A DNA stretch of 11,841 bases from JAAZXR01 sp040265175 (GCA_040265175.1 JBDQGY010000137.1:1-11841); one strand, 5' to 3'; positions 1 through 7,343 are shown, numbered from the stretch's first letter. Numbers and translations: made by a program. The notes: generated from the sequence alone by a model not told the origin.

Positions 1-1
1 C

Positions 2-424
2 GCCAAGTCCGTCACATGTGATGTGATCGGCAGGCGCCTCGCAGGGGCCGATGTCGCCGTCGCCATCGCCCTCGCCGTCGCCGTCGCCGACGCCGTCGCC
101 GTCGCCGTCGCCGTCGCCATCACCATCGCCATCACCATCGCCGTCGCCATCACCATCGCCGTCGCCGTCGCCGTCGCCGTCACCGTCACCGTCACCGTCA
201 CCGTTCTCATCGCCAGCATCACCGCTCATGGTGCCACCTTCGCCATCTTCGCCGATGGTCCCGTCGGTGCCGTCCGCAGAGATCCCTCCTCCGGTCCCGT
301 CGCTCATGGTATCGCCGTCGCCATCGAGCCCGTCTCCGTCCTTTGCACATCCGCTCGCCACGGCGAGCAACGGAAGCAAGGTGAAGCAGGCAAGGACGTG
401 AAGCGGAACGTTTTTTCTATACAT
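2..424 (-). CDS. Gly-Asp-repeat lipoprotein, 5' part (runs off window start)
   Basis: An open frame read from the ATG at 424 down to the window edge gives 141 residues with no stop. Residues 1-26 form a lipoprotein signal: basic start (MYRK), hydrophobic core, and a relaxed lipobox VASGC with the lipidated Cys at 26. Residues 27-74 are Gly/Asp/Thr-rich. Residues 75-124 are an almost pure Gly-Asp dipeptide tract. A Cys-containing stretch then begins (DIGPCEAPADHITCDG) and is probably the start of a folded domain lying outside the window. Gly-Asp spacers between a lipid anchor and a surface domain are common in Nannocystineae lipoproteins (recalled knowledge). The tract is likely a flexible, acidic, possibly Ca-binding stalk holding the domain away from the outer membrane. 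No strong ribosome-binding site precedes the ATG. Plus-strand frames over this DNA read as Ser-Pro or Ala-Val repeats and are antisense shadows. The function of the missing domain is unknown. Confidence 0.8.
   Translation of the reverse strand, partial: MYRKNVPLHVLACFTLLPLLAVASGCAKDGDGLDGDGDTMSDGTGGGISADGTDGTIGEDGEGGTMSGDAGDENGDGDGDGDGDGDGDGDGDGDGDGDGDGDGDGDGDGDGVGDGDGEGDGDGDIGPCEAPADHITCDGLG
53..202 (-). repeat. Hexanucleotide tandem tract encoding (Gly-Asp)n
   Basis: About 25 copies of a 6-bp unit (GGCGAC with GGT/GAT synonymous variants, read on the minus strand). The unit is a multiple of three, so copy-number change would lengthen or shorten the protein stalk without shifting frame. Two units are broken at the protein level, one Asp to Val and one Asp to Glu. 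The GAT/GGT variants lie in blocks in the middle of the tract, which suggests block duplication as well as single-unit slippage. Confidence 0.9.
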
Positions 425-866
425 GGCGGTAACTCAGCAAGGACAAGCGCGGGCCGTCTTCAACACGTTTGGAACGGCGTCGCCTATGTCATTCGAGACT
501 ACAATAAAGGTGGGACGAACAACTCGCCCCCGAAAAGACTACCGGACGTATCAACTCTAACGTACTTGATCAGACTGCGTCGAGTGCGGCGATGCGTGGA
601 CGCTCCGTCATCGTTCGATGTGTTTTGAGTGATGGAACTCGGCCGGCCTGCTTGGATGGAATCCATCTCCACGCGTGTCTGTCCACGATGCATTAAAAAA
701 ACGTGAACAGGAATACGGAATACCCCCCTGCTAAAAAACCGTGTTCCTGTCGCCTCTGCGGTGTGAAGTTCGTTACGCATCGAAACGAGAAGACCACCAA
801 CGGCGCGTAGCAGGCGTAAAACGAAATAGAACCGCGAAGCATCGACCAACCGTCCTCGTTTTTGGC
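425..866. other. Non-coding divergent region between lipoprotein and aminotransferase
   Basis: About 440 bp with no convincing gene. The open frames here (for example minus 499-849) have no recognisable domain and no good start. The region must hold the promoters for the leftward lipoprotein gene and the rightward aminotransferase gene. Visible structure: an inverted repeat at 707-718/739-750, a 13-bp palindrome GATGGAATCCATC at 655-667, the palindrome GGCCGGCC at 641-648, and A-runs at 695-701 and 733-738. I could not assign -35/-10 boxes with confidence. Confidence 0.5.
707..750. repeat. 12-bp inverted repeat (hairpin) upstream of aminotransferase gene
   Basis: Arms ACAGGAATACGG (707-718) and CCGTGTTCCTGT (739-750) pair in 11 of 12 positions. 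The remaining pair is T714/G743, a G-U wobble in plus-strand RNA. The loop is 20 nt and contains C and A runs. Read on the minus strand, the stem is followed five bases later by seven T, so it could act as a terminator of leftward transcription. Read on the plus strand it lies in the presumed leader, 116 nt before the ATG at 867. Role unknown: operator, leader hairpin or terminator. Confidence 0.45.
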
Positions 867-1787
867 ATGCTCCGCGCGATGCTCACGTACATCGATGGAA
901 CCTTTGTGGAGGACGAACACGCGACGGTCAACGTCAGATCCCGCGCGCTGAACTACGGACTTGGCTGCTTCGGTGGCATCCGAGGGTATCGCTCCGATGA
1001 CGGGAAGCAGGTGTTTGTGTTTCGGCTCGACGCGCACATCGAGCGACTCGAGGAGTCGGCGAAAATCCTTTATATGCAACTTCCCGGGACGCAGGCGGAG
1101 GTGTGCGACATCGTGCTCGACTTGTTGCGACGCAACGACGTGCATGAGGATATCTACGTGCGACCGCTGGTCATCAACAACTCGAACCTTCTCGCGCCGG
1201 TGCTGCGCGAGGAGGACAGCAGCTTCATTTGCTACTGCATGCCTCTCAAGCGGTACATTGATAAGGACGCTATCGACGTGTGCGTCTCTTCTTGGAGGCG
1301 TGTGCGCGACAACGCGATTCCATCTCGAACGAAGCCCACCGGCGGGTATCTCAACAGCGCGCTCGCCCGTCGCGAGGCGATGGACAACGGATTCGATGAG
1401 GCGATTTTCTTAACGGAGGACGGCGTCGTCTCGGAGGGCAGCGCAGAACATGTGTTCTTGGTGCGCCGAGGGGTGTTGTACTCCCCGCCGAGCACCAAGG
1501 ACAACTTGGACGGGATTACGCGACGTTCGTTGATCGAGATGGTCACCGAAGATCTCGGCTTGTCATTCGTGGAGCGCGATATTGGCAGGACCGAACTCTA
1601 TGTCGCAGACGAGCTCTTCTTGTGCGGAACCGGAGCGCAGGTGACCCCCGTGCGCAGCGTCGATCGCAGGGTGCTTGGCGACGGGTCGGTAGGCCCGATC
1701 ACTGCGAAGATTCAATCGCACTTTGATGATGTGGTCCACGGCCGAGTGGCGCATCGAAATGATTGGCTTACGCCCGTTTGGGGCTAA
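867..1787 (+). CDS. ilvE: Branched-chain-type aminotransferase (PLP fold-type IV)
   Basis: Class IV PLP-dependent aminotransferase, probably exchanging the amino group between Glu/2-oxoglutarate and Leu, Ile or Val in the cytosol. By recalled comparison with E. coli IlvE it is colinear over its length: YIDG and SRALNYG near the N-terminus, YVRPL, the PLP-binding Lys at residue 156 in RTKPTGGYLNS, Glu190 in SEGSAEH (cofactor pyridine nitrogen), DGITR, and the phosphate-binding loop CGTGAQVTPVRS. The length from 867 is 306 residues, close to the usual 305-310. The frame stays open upstream to a GTG at 741, but those residues do not fit the family, so 867 or 879 is preferred; neither has a clear ribosome-binding site. 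An RND exporter gene follows after 32 nt, so the two may be co-transcribed. A D-amino-acid or other class IV aminotransferase is a less likely alternative. Confidence 0.85.
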   Translation: MLRAMLTYIDGTFVEDEHATVNVRSRALNYGLGCFGGIRGYRSDDGKQVFVFRLDAHIERLEESAKILYMQLPGTQAEVCDIVLDLLRRNDVHEDIYVRPLVINNSNLLAPVLREEDSSFICYCMPLKRYIDKDAIDVCVSSWRRVRDNAIPSRTKPTGGYLNSALARREAMDNGFDEAIFLTEDGVVSEGSAEHVFLVRRGVLYSPPSTKDNLDGITRRSLIEMVTEDLGLSFVERDIGRTELYVADELFLCGTGAQVTPVRSVDRRVLGDGSVGPITAKIQSHFDDVVHGRVAHRNDWLTPVWG

Positions 1788-1808
1788 GATACGTAATGGT
1801 GACGGCGT

Positions 1809-1813
1809 AGGAA
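1809..1813 (+). promoter_or_regulatory. Ribosome-binding site supporting the GTG start of the exporter gene
   Basis: AGGAA lies six bases before the GTG at 1820. This supports GTG as the true start, giving a short basic N-terminus directly before TM1. Confidence 0.5.
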
Positions 1814-1819
1814 CCCCTT

Positions 1820-4510
1820 GTGACCGATTCAACACCTGGAGCACTGCATCCACTCATCCGACTCCGCTACCTGATTCTGGTGGTGTTCGCGGCGGTCGTG
1901 GTGTGGCTCGTGCCCGGCGCGGCGGAGGTTCGCAACGACGACGACGTCCTGGCCTTCTTGCCGCCAGAGAGCGCCGATGTCATCGCTTTTCACGAGGTGT
2001 CCGCCGAGTTCGGCATGTTGGAGGTCGGGCTTGTTGGGCTCGCCGAGGCCTCCGGCGCGGATCTGCTTCGGCCAGAGGCAGTGGAACGAATTCGGTCCTT
2101 GGGACGCCGCGTCGGTGAACTGCCGGGGGTCCGCTTGGTACTGACGTTCGCGGACCTTCCCCACCCAGAGGTGGTGGATGATGGAGTGGTCGTGTCCGCG
2201 CTCGTCCCTGAAGGTCTTGACGACGCCAAAAAGATACGGGCGCGGGTGCTGGCGAGCTCGGACGCTGTCGGCAACTTGATCGCGCAGAGCGGCCGCGCCG
2301 CCGCGATTCTGGTTTTTTTGGAGCCCAAGACGGCGGCCGGAGCGGACGGGTTCGCCCAGCGGGTGCAGGTGCTAAATGAAGTTCGTCATACGGTGGAGGA
2401 GGGCTGGGAAGGGGAACTCCACTTCGCGGGCGCTCCCTTCGTAGAGATGGAGGCCTCGGTCTCCAGCCGTCAGGACATCGAGACCCTCTCTCCCATCGTC
2501 ATCGGCGTGCTGGTCGTGGTCTCTGCGTTCTTCCTGCGCTCCTTGACCGCTGCGGTCATCAACCTGGTGGTCACGGGTCTCGGGGTGGCGATCGTGATGG
2601 GGGCACACGGGACATTTGATGAGCCGCTGACCATCGTGAGTTCGTCGATCCCCGTTATGATGATCGCTCTGGGTGGAGCGTTCGGGATGCACATGCTGGC
2701 GGGGTACCAGCGGCGTTCCGGTGACCCTGCGACGAGGGCGAGTGAGGCGGTTCGCGAGTTGTGGCTGCCCGTGACGCTGAGCGGTGCGACGACCTCTGTG
2801 GCCTTCTTCGCGCTGCTTGTGATGCCGCAGGTGCCGATGCAAAGGTTTGGCTTCGCCGCGGGCGTAGGCGTGCTGGTGCTCTTTGTTCTCGCGCTGCTCG
2901 TGATCCCCGCCATGCTCGCTTGCCTCCCAAAATCGGCGATCCCGACCCGTCCTGAGATGGGCATCCCGATGCCACCGATTCCACCGGCCTGGACGCTGGC
3001 GCTGCTCGCCCTCGTGGGTGTCGCGGCCGCGTCGACCCTCAAGGCCGATCCTGACACCGCGGCGAACTTCGCGGAGGACAGCGCGCCGCGACGCGCCGAC
3101 CGATTCTTTCAAGAGCACTTTGGGGGTTCCACCTACTTGCAGATCGCTGTGAGTGGCGACCTTCGCGAGAAAGAGGTGATGCGCACCATCCGCGATCTCA
3201 CAAGCGAGATCGAGCAGCTTGACGGAGTGGTGGACATTCGAAGCGTCATGCAGCCGGTGGCGGTGCTCAACGCGGCGCTCGGAGGTCGCCGCGGTGTACC
3301 CGAGACCTCACCCCGCGCAGGTCGGGTGCTCACGTATTTGATCGGCCACCCGGCGATGGCGCAGCTGATGACTGAGGAAGTCGACGGCGCGCTGATTCAC
3401 GTGAAGCTCGCGCCGATGGACGGCGAGGCGCAGGTGGAACTCGCACGCGCAGTGCAGGCGCTCACAGCGACCTACGCCGAACCTCGGAGCGTTACTACGT
3501 CCACGTCGCCGGAGGTGGTGGCGCGTCGGAGCGCCGACGTCAGCAAGCGCTTAACCGCGTCGCTCGGTCGCCCCGTGAAGCTGCCCAGCGGTGACGACGA
3601 CGGCGCGGTGGTCGCGACGCCGGAGCTCTTGCGCGAAGTCGTGAAGCTTCGCGATGAAGCCCTCGATCCTGACGCGGGCGCGGTGGCGGTGGCGGTGCCC
3701 GAGTCCGCGCGTCTCTCGCTCACGGCCGAGTCGCTGCTCACGCCGAGAGGCGAGGCCTTGGAGGCGCTCATGCGAACGCGCCTCCCCACGGTCGCCGCTG
3801 CAGATCCGGAGGGGATCGAGTTCGCGGCAGAGCATCTCGGCGCGTGGATTGACGAGGCGATCAAGTCCAATGGTTCACGGGCTCGCTGCCAAGGCTTGGC
3901 GTTGTCGGACTCGGAGTGTGATCGCGCGGCGCCAGTGCTCTCGGAGCTCGACGATGAGTCGTGGGCCGTCCCCGAGGAGATGGTGGGGGCGGGCGGCACG
4001 CCGCTGGCATTCTCCGCCCGGGTCACGGGACAGCCGCTGATCGGCGCAGCGTTCGCGTCCAGTGTCACGACCTCGTTGTGGAAATCGACGCTCGTCTCGA
4101 TCATCGCGTTGGCGATGGTTCTCGCGCTCAGCCGGACCATATTTGCGCTGTTGCCGGCGCTTTGGACGTTGACGTTCGTCGGAGGTACCCTCGCGATCTT
4201 GGGGTACCCGATCAGCGTCGGCACGAGCATGATCTCTTGCATCGCGCTTGGCGCGGGTGTGGACTTCGCGATTCATCTTGGGTTGCGGGCGCGGGCGGTG
4301 GGCGGCGCCGAACCGGGACGCGAAGCAGTTCGCGATCTCGGAGGGGTTGTCTTGGTAAGCTCGATTCAGCTCGCGCTCGCATTTTGCGTGCTGCGAGCGT
4401 CCAACATGCCGCCGCTTCAACAATTCGGGATAGGCTTGGGTCTAGGGCTCGTCGGAGCAGCGCTCGGCGCGCTGTGGTTCACGCCGTGGCTCCTTCGCGG
4501 TCGGCGCTAA
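1820..4510 (+). CDS. MMPL/RND-family exporter, 12-TM inner-membrane permease
   Basis: An 896-residue protein with the duplicated RND/MMPL layout. TM1 is at about 14-31, followed by periplasmic domain 1 (about 34-222). A five-helix block spans about 223-370, TM7 about 390-407, periplasmic domain 2 about 408-750, and a second five-helix block about 755-890. The second block carries GAGVDFAIHL with Asp815, the usual proton-relay position of the family. The equivalent place in the first block reads GGAFGMHM (285-292) and has no acid. Domain 2 seems long and includes a hydrophilic insert with Cys690 and Cys700, a possible disulfide. RND exporters of this group use the proton gradient to move lipids and other hydrophobic molecules out of the inner membrane. 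The following carrier and barrel genes fit that role. The GTG start has a ribosome-binding site. Cargo unknown; a HpnN-like hopanoid exporter is possible but unproven. Confidence 0.85.
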   Translation: MTDSTPGALHPLIRLRYLILVVFAAVVVWLVPGAAEVRNDDDVLAFLPPESADVIAFHEVSAEFGMLEVGLVGLAEASGADLLRPEAVERIRSLGRRVGELPGVRLVLTFADLPHPEVVDDGVVVSALVPEGLDDAKKIRARVLASSDAVGNLIAQSGRAAAILVFLEPKTAAGADGFAQRVQVLNEVRHTVEEGWEGELHFAGAPFVEMEASVSSRQDIETLSPIVIGVLVVVSAFFLRSLTAAVINLVVTGLGVAIVMGAHGTFDEPLTIVSSSIPVMMIALGGAFGMHMLAGYQRRSGDPATRASEAVRELWLPVTLSGATTSVAFFALLVMPQVPMQRFGFAAGVGVLVLFVLALLVIPAMLACLPKSAIPTRPEMGIPMPPIPPAWTLALLALVGVAAASTLKADPDTAANFAEDSAPRRADRFFQEHFGGSTYLQIAVSGDLREKEVMRTIRDLTSEIEQLDGVVDIRSVMQPVAVLNAALGGRRGVPETSPRAGRVLTYLIGHPAMAQLMTEEVDGALIHVKLAPMDGEAQVELARAVQALTATYAEPRSVTTSTSPEVVARRSADVSKRLTASLGRPVKLPSGDDDGAVVATPELLREVVKLRDEALDPDAGAVAVAVPESARLSLTAESLLTPRGEALEALMRTRLPTVAAADPEGIEFAAEHLGAWIDEAIKSNGSRARCQGLALSDSECDRAAPVLSELDDESWAVPEEMVGAGGTPLAFSARVTGQPLIGAAFASSVTTSLWKSTLVSIIALAMVLALSRTIFALLPALWTLTFVGGTLAILGYPISVGTSMISCIALGAGVDFAIHLGLRARAVGGAEPGREAVRDLGGVVLVSSIQLALAFCVLRASNMPPLQQFGIGLGLGLVGAALGALWFTPWLLRGRR

Positions 4511-4705
4511 AGGACCCTAGAATTCTGAGGGTGGCCCGGGGCGAACCTGGAAGTGTGATCTACATCACCGCATGGGCAGGCTCGGTCAGGAGCGACACCA
4601 GCGCTTCGATTTCATGAAATAATGCAGCGTCGGCGGCGTCGAAGAGCAAGGGTTCTAGAGCCCCGCGTTCACCGCGACCTTCGAAGTCCTCCGCGAGATA
4701 CTCCC
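4511..4705 (+). promoter_or_regulatory. Exporter-carrier intergenic region with 12-bp palindrome
   Basis: A 195-nt gap inside an otherwise tight gene series. It contains a perfect palindrome ATTTCATGAAAT at 4609-4620, AT-rich against its GC-rich surroundings and about 86 nt before the carrier start, so it is a candidate operator. A 5-bp stem (ACCCT/AGGGT, 4514-4532) sits just after the exporter stop but has no T-run, so I do not call a terminator. A separate promoter for the carrier and barrel pair may lie here. The open frame that continues upstream of the carrier (from 4622) is Arg-rich and is not believed. Confidence 0.4.
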
Positions 4706-5467
4706 ATGAAGAAGCCACTTCTGTTCTCCATCGCCTTGCTCTCTGCTCCTATGTTGACTGTTGGACTGGTGCCAGCGCCGGCGGCAGCGGACGCCAAGGG
4801 AGACGCTATTTTGGCGCGCATCGACAAAGACGCGGAGCGCTTCGCAGATCAAGCCTACGTGGCGACCATGAAGATTCACCGGGGTGGCGCGGTGAAGAAG
4901 ACGCTGGTTTTCGAGATGACCATGAAGGGCCTCGAAAAACAGTACATCGTGTTCAAGAGCCCGGGTGATGTGGCGGGTATGAAGGTGCTGATGAACGGTG
5001 CGGACGAGCTGTGGATGTACAACACCGAGTTCAAAAAAGTGCGCCGCATTGCCGCTCACGCGCAGAATCAGGGATTTTTTGGGAGTAACTTCACCGCGGA
5101 AGACATGGTGCTCGCCAAACTCTCACCGGCCTTCACCGCGGCGGTATCGGGTAAGGAAGGGAGCGAAACGACGATGACGCTCACGCCCAAGAGCGGCGCG
5201 AAGACGAGTTTCTCGAAGCTCGAGGTGGTGATCGATTCGAAGGTGAAGGCGATCACGCTGATTCGCTACTTCGACGGCTCGGGCAACCTGACTCGCGTCC
5301 AGAAGCGCGAAGGGTGGAAGAAGGTATCGGGGCTGCCGTTGCCCACGCGAATTACGATGGAAGACGCGAAGAGCGGAAACAAGACGGTGATCGAGTTGTC
5401 CAAAGTGCAGGTGAACCAGGGCATCACAGATGACCTTTTTTCGCGCCGCACCTTGTTACGGGGGTAG
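4706..5467 (+). CDS. Periplasmic outer-membrane lipoprotein-sorting (LolA-like) protein
   Basis: 253 residues from the ATG at 4706. Residues 1-27 are a clean signal peptide (MKKPLLFS, hydrophobic core, likely cleavage after PAPAAA). I chose this start over an upstream in-frame ATG at 4622 because the signal peptide begins here. The mature part matches the LolA-like family of outer-membrane lipoprotein-sorting proteins (PF17131 type, recalled). It has repeated beta strands, the LWMYNTEFKKVRRI strand pair and the GSNFTAEDM motif (126-134, usual form GSDFTYED), followed by a C-terminal half with LPLPTRI. These proteins have a half-barrel with a hydrophobic cavity and are often encoded beside MMPL exporters. 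It probably accepts a lipid-like cargo in the periplasm. It differs from true LolA in sequence and context, so I do not assign lolA. The barrel gene follows 9 nt after its stop. Confidence 0.85.
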   Translation: MKKPLLFSIALLSAPMLTVGLVPAPAAADAKGDAILARIDKDAERFADQAYVATMKIHRGGAVKKTLVFEMTMKGLEKQYIVFKSPGDVAGMKVLMNGADELWMYNTEFKKVRRIAAHAQNQGFFGSNFTAEDMVLAKLSPAFTAAVSGKEGSETTMTLTPKSGAKTSFSKLEVVIDSKVKAITLIRYFDGSGNLTRVQKREGWKKVSGLPLPTRITMEDAKSGNKTVIELSKVQVNQGITDDLFSRRTLLRG

Positions 5468-5476
5468 ACTTGCGAG

Positions 5477-7336
5477 GTGGTGCTCACGACCTCCGCCTCT
5501 CTCATCCTTGCCTTCAGTTCGGCCACCGTCGCGCCCGCGAGCGACGACGCACCGAGCCCGTCCACATCCACGACAGCCAGTCCCTCAACTGGGAGTCCTG
5601 ACGCTCAAGCCGACGGCCCCTCCGCACGCAGTGACGTCATCGCGCCGGTTGAGCTTTCGGCGCCGGCTCCCGTAACTACCGAGCTCGACTTTGACCCCTT
5701 CGCTGGGATGGACGAGGAGCCTGTAGAGCTAGAGGCGATTCCGGATGATGCTGCGCCCCCCGAGGGTGAGGTCGATCTCTCGGACGTATTTGGCGACTCC
5801 GATGAGGTCGAGCTAGATGAGCTCTCAGCGACCGAAGCGGCCGTCGAGCAGTCGGCCTCGAAATGGGATGCGTTCGATGCGTCCGTTCGAGTCGTGTCGA
5901 GCACCTATATGGACATCGACCGGTACATCGACGGAGAGCGATGGACGGGAGATAAGGCCGCGTACGGTGGGTTCAACCGACACGAGACGCGGATCGAGAT
6001 GTTGTTCAGCTACACGCCCAACGAGCACATTCAGATCGTGGGCGATCTTGAGCCCGTATTTTTGTACTTCCCGGAGCAACGGGATCTGAATGAACTGACG
6101 GATCGTCGTCTCATGAGTCGTTTTCACGTGGAGAGTGACGCGGCGTACGTGGCGATGCACGACCTCTTACCCGGTCTAGACATCAAACTTGGACGACAGA
6201 TTGTCGTGTGGGGGACGGCGGACAAGTTCAATCCCACCAACAATATCAACGCCGATGATCTTGAGGACCGACCGCTCTTCACCGAGCCGATCGCGAATCA
6301 GATGGCGGTGATTGACTACACGCTCCCGTCGTCAGACAAGTTTTGGGCGCAGCTTGTGTACGTTCCGTTCTTCACTCCAGCGCTCTTACCTCCGTCGGCG
6401 GCGACCGCGTTGCTGGATCCGAAGACGATGCCTCCCTACGTTGACGATGAGGACCTCGACGCTATCGAGTTTCTTCAGGGCTACATCGACACCAACCCAA
6501 AGTACAATCCTGACATCTATGCCGAACTAGAGCTCCCTGAGAACCGGTTCAAGAACTCTCAGGTCGCGTTCAAGCTAGGCTCCAAACTCGGTCCCGTGGA
6601 CATCTCGGCGTCCTACTACCGGGGCTTCCATGACATCCCACTCCCCGTGAATGTCGAGTCGACGAGCGTCGCGCCATTCGCTGACGACCTGACGGAACTG
6701 CCGCCGGAGGAGCGCTACTGGTATCGGTCGGACGTGACCCTCATCTACCCGAAGATGCAGGTGGTCGGGCTCGACTTTGCTACCCAGCTTTCTTTCCTTG
6801 GGAACGCTGGCCTCTGGGGCGAGGCGGGCCTGTTTATTCCAGGGGATGATTACCGTCTCCGGACCGAGCTTCCCACCGCCATCGATGTGACCTTCGACGG
6901 GGTGGCAGACCCCATCAGGGAGATCGACGGCCCTGTCGTTGGTGCGAAGAACGGGAAGGCGACCCCCTATGTGAAGGCGACAGTTGGGATGGACTACACC
7001 ATCGGGAAGCACGTGTATCTCCAGGGTCAATACCTACGTGGCTTCATCGACGAGTTTGGTGCTGGCAATATCGGAAACTATCTGGTTGCGGGAAACGAGC
7101 TCGTGTTCTTTGGGCGACATCTTGTCGTACGAACCTTCGCGGTGATCGACTTTCCGAAAGATAAAGAAGACACCGCGTCGACCGTGATCGCTCCGAGTCT
7201 GATCATGGTCCCGCCCTGGGGCTTTGTCACCCTCGAGCTCGGAGGCTTCGCGTTCGTGGGCAAAGACCGCACGAAGTTTGGGCAGTCTGCGACCGGATCG
7301 TCCATCGCCTACTTCAAGGTCGCAGGGCAATTTTAA
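5477..7336 (+). CDS. Predicted outer-membrane beta-barrel protein (DUF1302-like) with acidic N-terminal linker
   Basis: 619 residues. Residues 1-22 are a weak export signal. Residues 22-135 are low-complexity and strongly acidic (Ser/Pro/Thr, then Asp/Glu-rich). From about 136 to 619 there are alternating beta strands rich in Tyr and Phe, ending in Phe619 as expected of a barrel recognised by the BAM machinery. The segment GRQIVVWGTADKFNPTN (239-255), followed by NINADDLEDRP, resembles the conserved strand and turn of DUF1302-type proteins that accompany MMPL exporters. That assignment is from recall. Two GTG codons in tandem (5477, 5480) can start it, with GAGG touching the first, so translation probably couples to the carrier gene 9 nt upstream. 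It likely forms the outer-membrane part of the export route. No solute specificity can be read. Confidence 0.75.
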   Translation: MVLTTSASLILAFSSATVAPASDDAPSPSTSTTASPSTGSPDAQADGPSARSDVIAPVELSAPAPVTTELDFDPFAGMDEEPVELEAIPDDAAPPEGEVDLSDVFGDSDEVELDELSATEAAVEQSASKWDAFDASVRVVSSTYMDIDRYIDGERWTGDKAAYGGFNRHETRIEMLFSYTPNEHIQIVGDLEPVFLYFPEQRDLNELTDRRLMSRFHVESDAAYVAMHDLLPGLDIKLGRQIVVWGTADKFNPTNNINADDLEDRPLFTEPIANQMAVIDYTLPSSDKFWAQLVYVPFFTPALLPPSAATALLDPKTMPPYVDDEDLDAIEFLQGYIDTNPKYNPDIYAELELPENRFKNSQVAFKLGSKLGPVDISASYYRGFHDIPLPVNVESTSVAPFADDLTELPPEERYWYRSDVTLIYPKMQVVGLDFATQLSFLGNAGLWGEAGLFIPGDDYRLRTELPTAIDVTFDGVADPIREIDGPVVGAKNGKATPYVKATVGMDYTIGKHVYLQGQYLRGFIDEFGAGNIGNYLVAGNELVFFGRHLVVRTFAVIDFPKDKEDTASTVIAPSLIMVPPWGFVTLELGGFAFVGKDRTKFGQSATGSSIAYFKVAGQF

Positions 7337-7343
7337 CCGCGAG

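Noticed and set aside
53..202. CRISPR-like or satellite array
   Set aside because: The unit is only 6 bp, without spacers, and is explained fully by Gly-Asp coding.
23..628. Plus-strand frames reading Ala-Val or Ser-Pro repeats
   Set aside because: They are antisense readings of the Gly-Asp tract of the minus-strand lipoprotein, which has a proper start, signal and lipobox.
499..849. Minus-strand 116-residue frame upstream of the aminotransferase gene
   Set aside because: No recognisable domain and no ribosome-binding site. It spans the inverted repeat and looks like chance open frame.
693..1145. Minus-strand 150-residue frame overlapping the aminotransferase start
   Set aside because: Antisense to a clearly conserved gene. 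Its composition is that of a shadow frame.
2372..3118. Minus-strand 248-residue His/Arg-rich frame inside the exporter gene
   Set aside because: The opposite strand encodes conserved transmembrane segments. The His/Arg bias is a by-product of antisense high-GC codons.
3472..4242. Minus-strand 256-residue Ser/Ala-rich frame inside the exporter gene
   Set aside because: Shadow of the exporter coding strand with no domain or start signal.
4514..4532. Small hairpin just after the exporter stop as a terminator
   Set aside because: Only five base pairs and no T-run.
3961..4617. Plus-strand Arg-rich frame across the exporter 3' end
   Set aside because: Overlaps the conserved second transmembrane block in another frame. 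Arg/Gly/Ser composition is typical of out-of-frame GC-rich DNA.
4622..4705. Upstream extension of the LolA-like protein from an ATG at 4622
   Set aside because: The extra residues are Arg-rich and would bury the clear signal peptide that begins at 4706.
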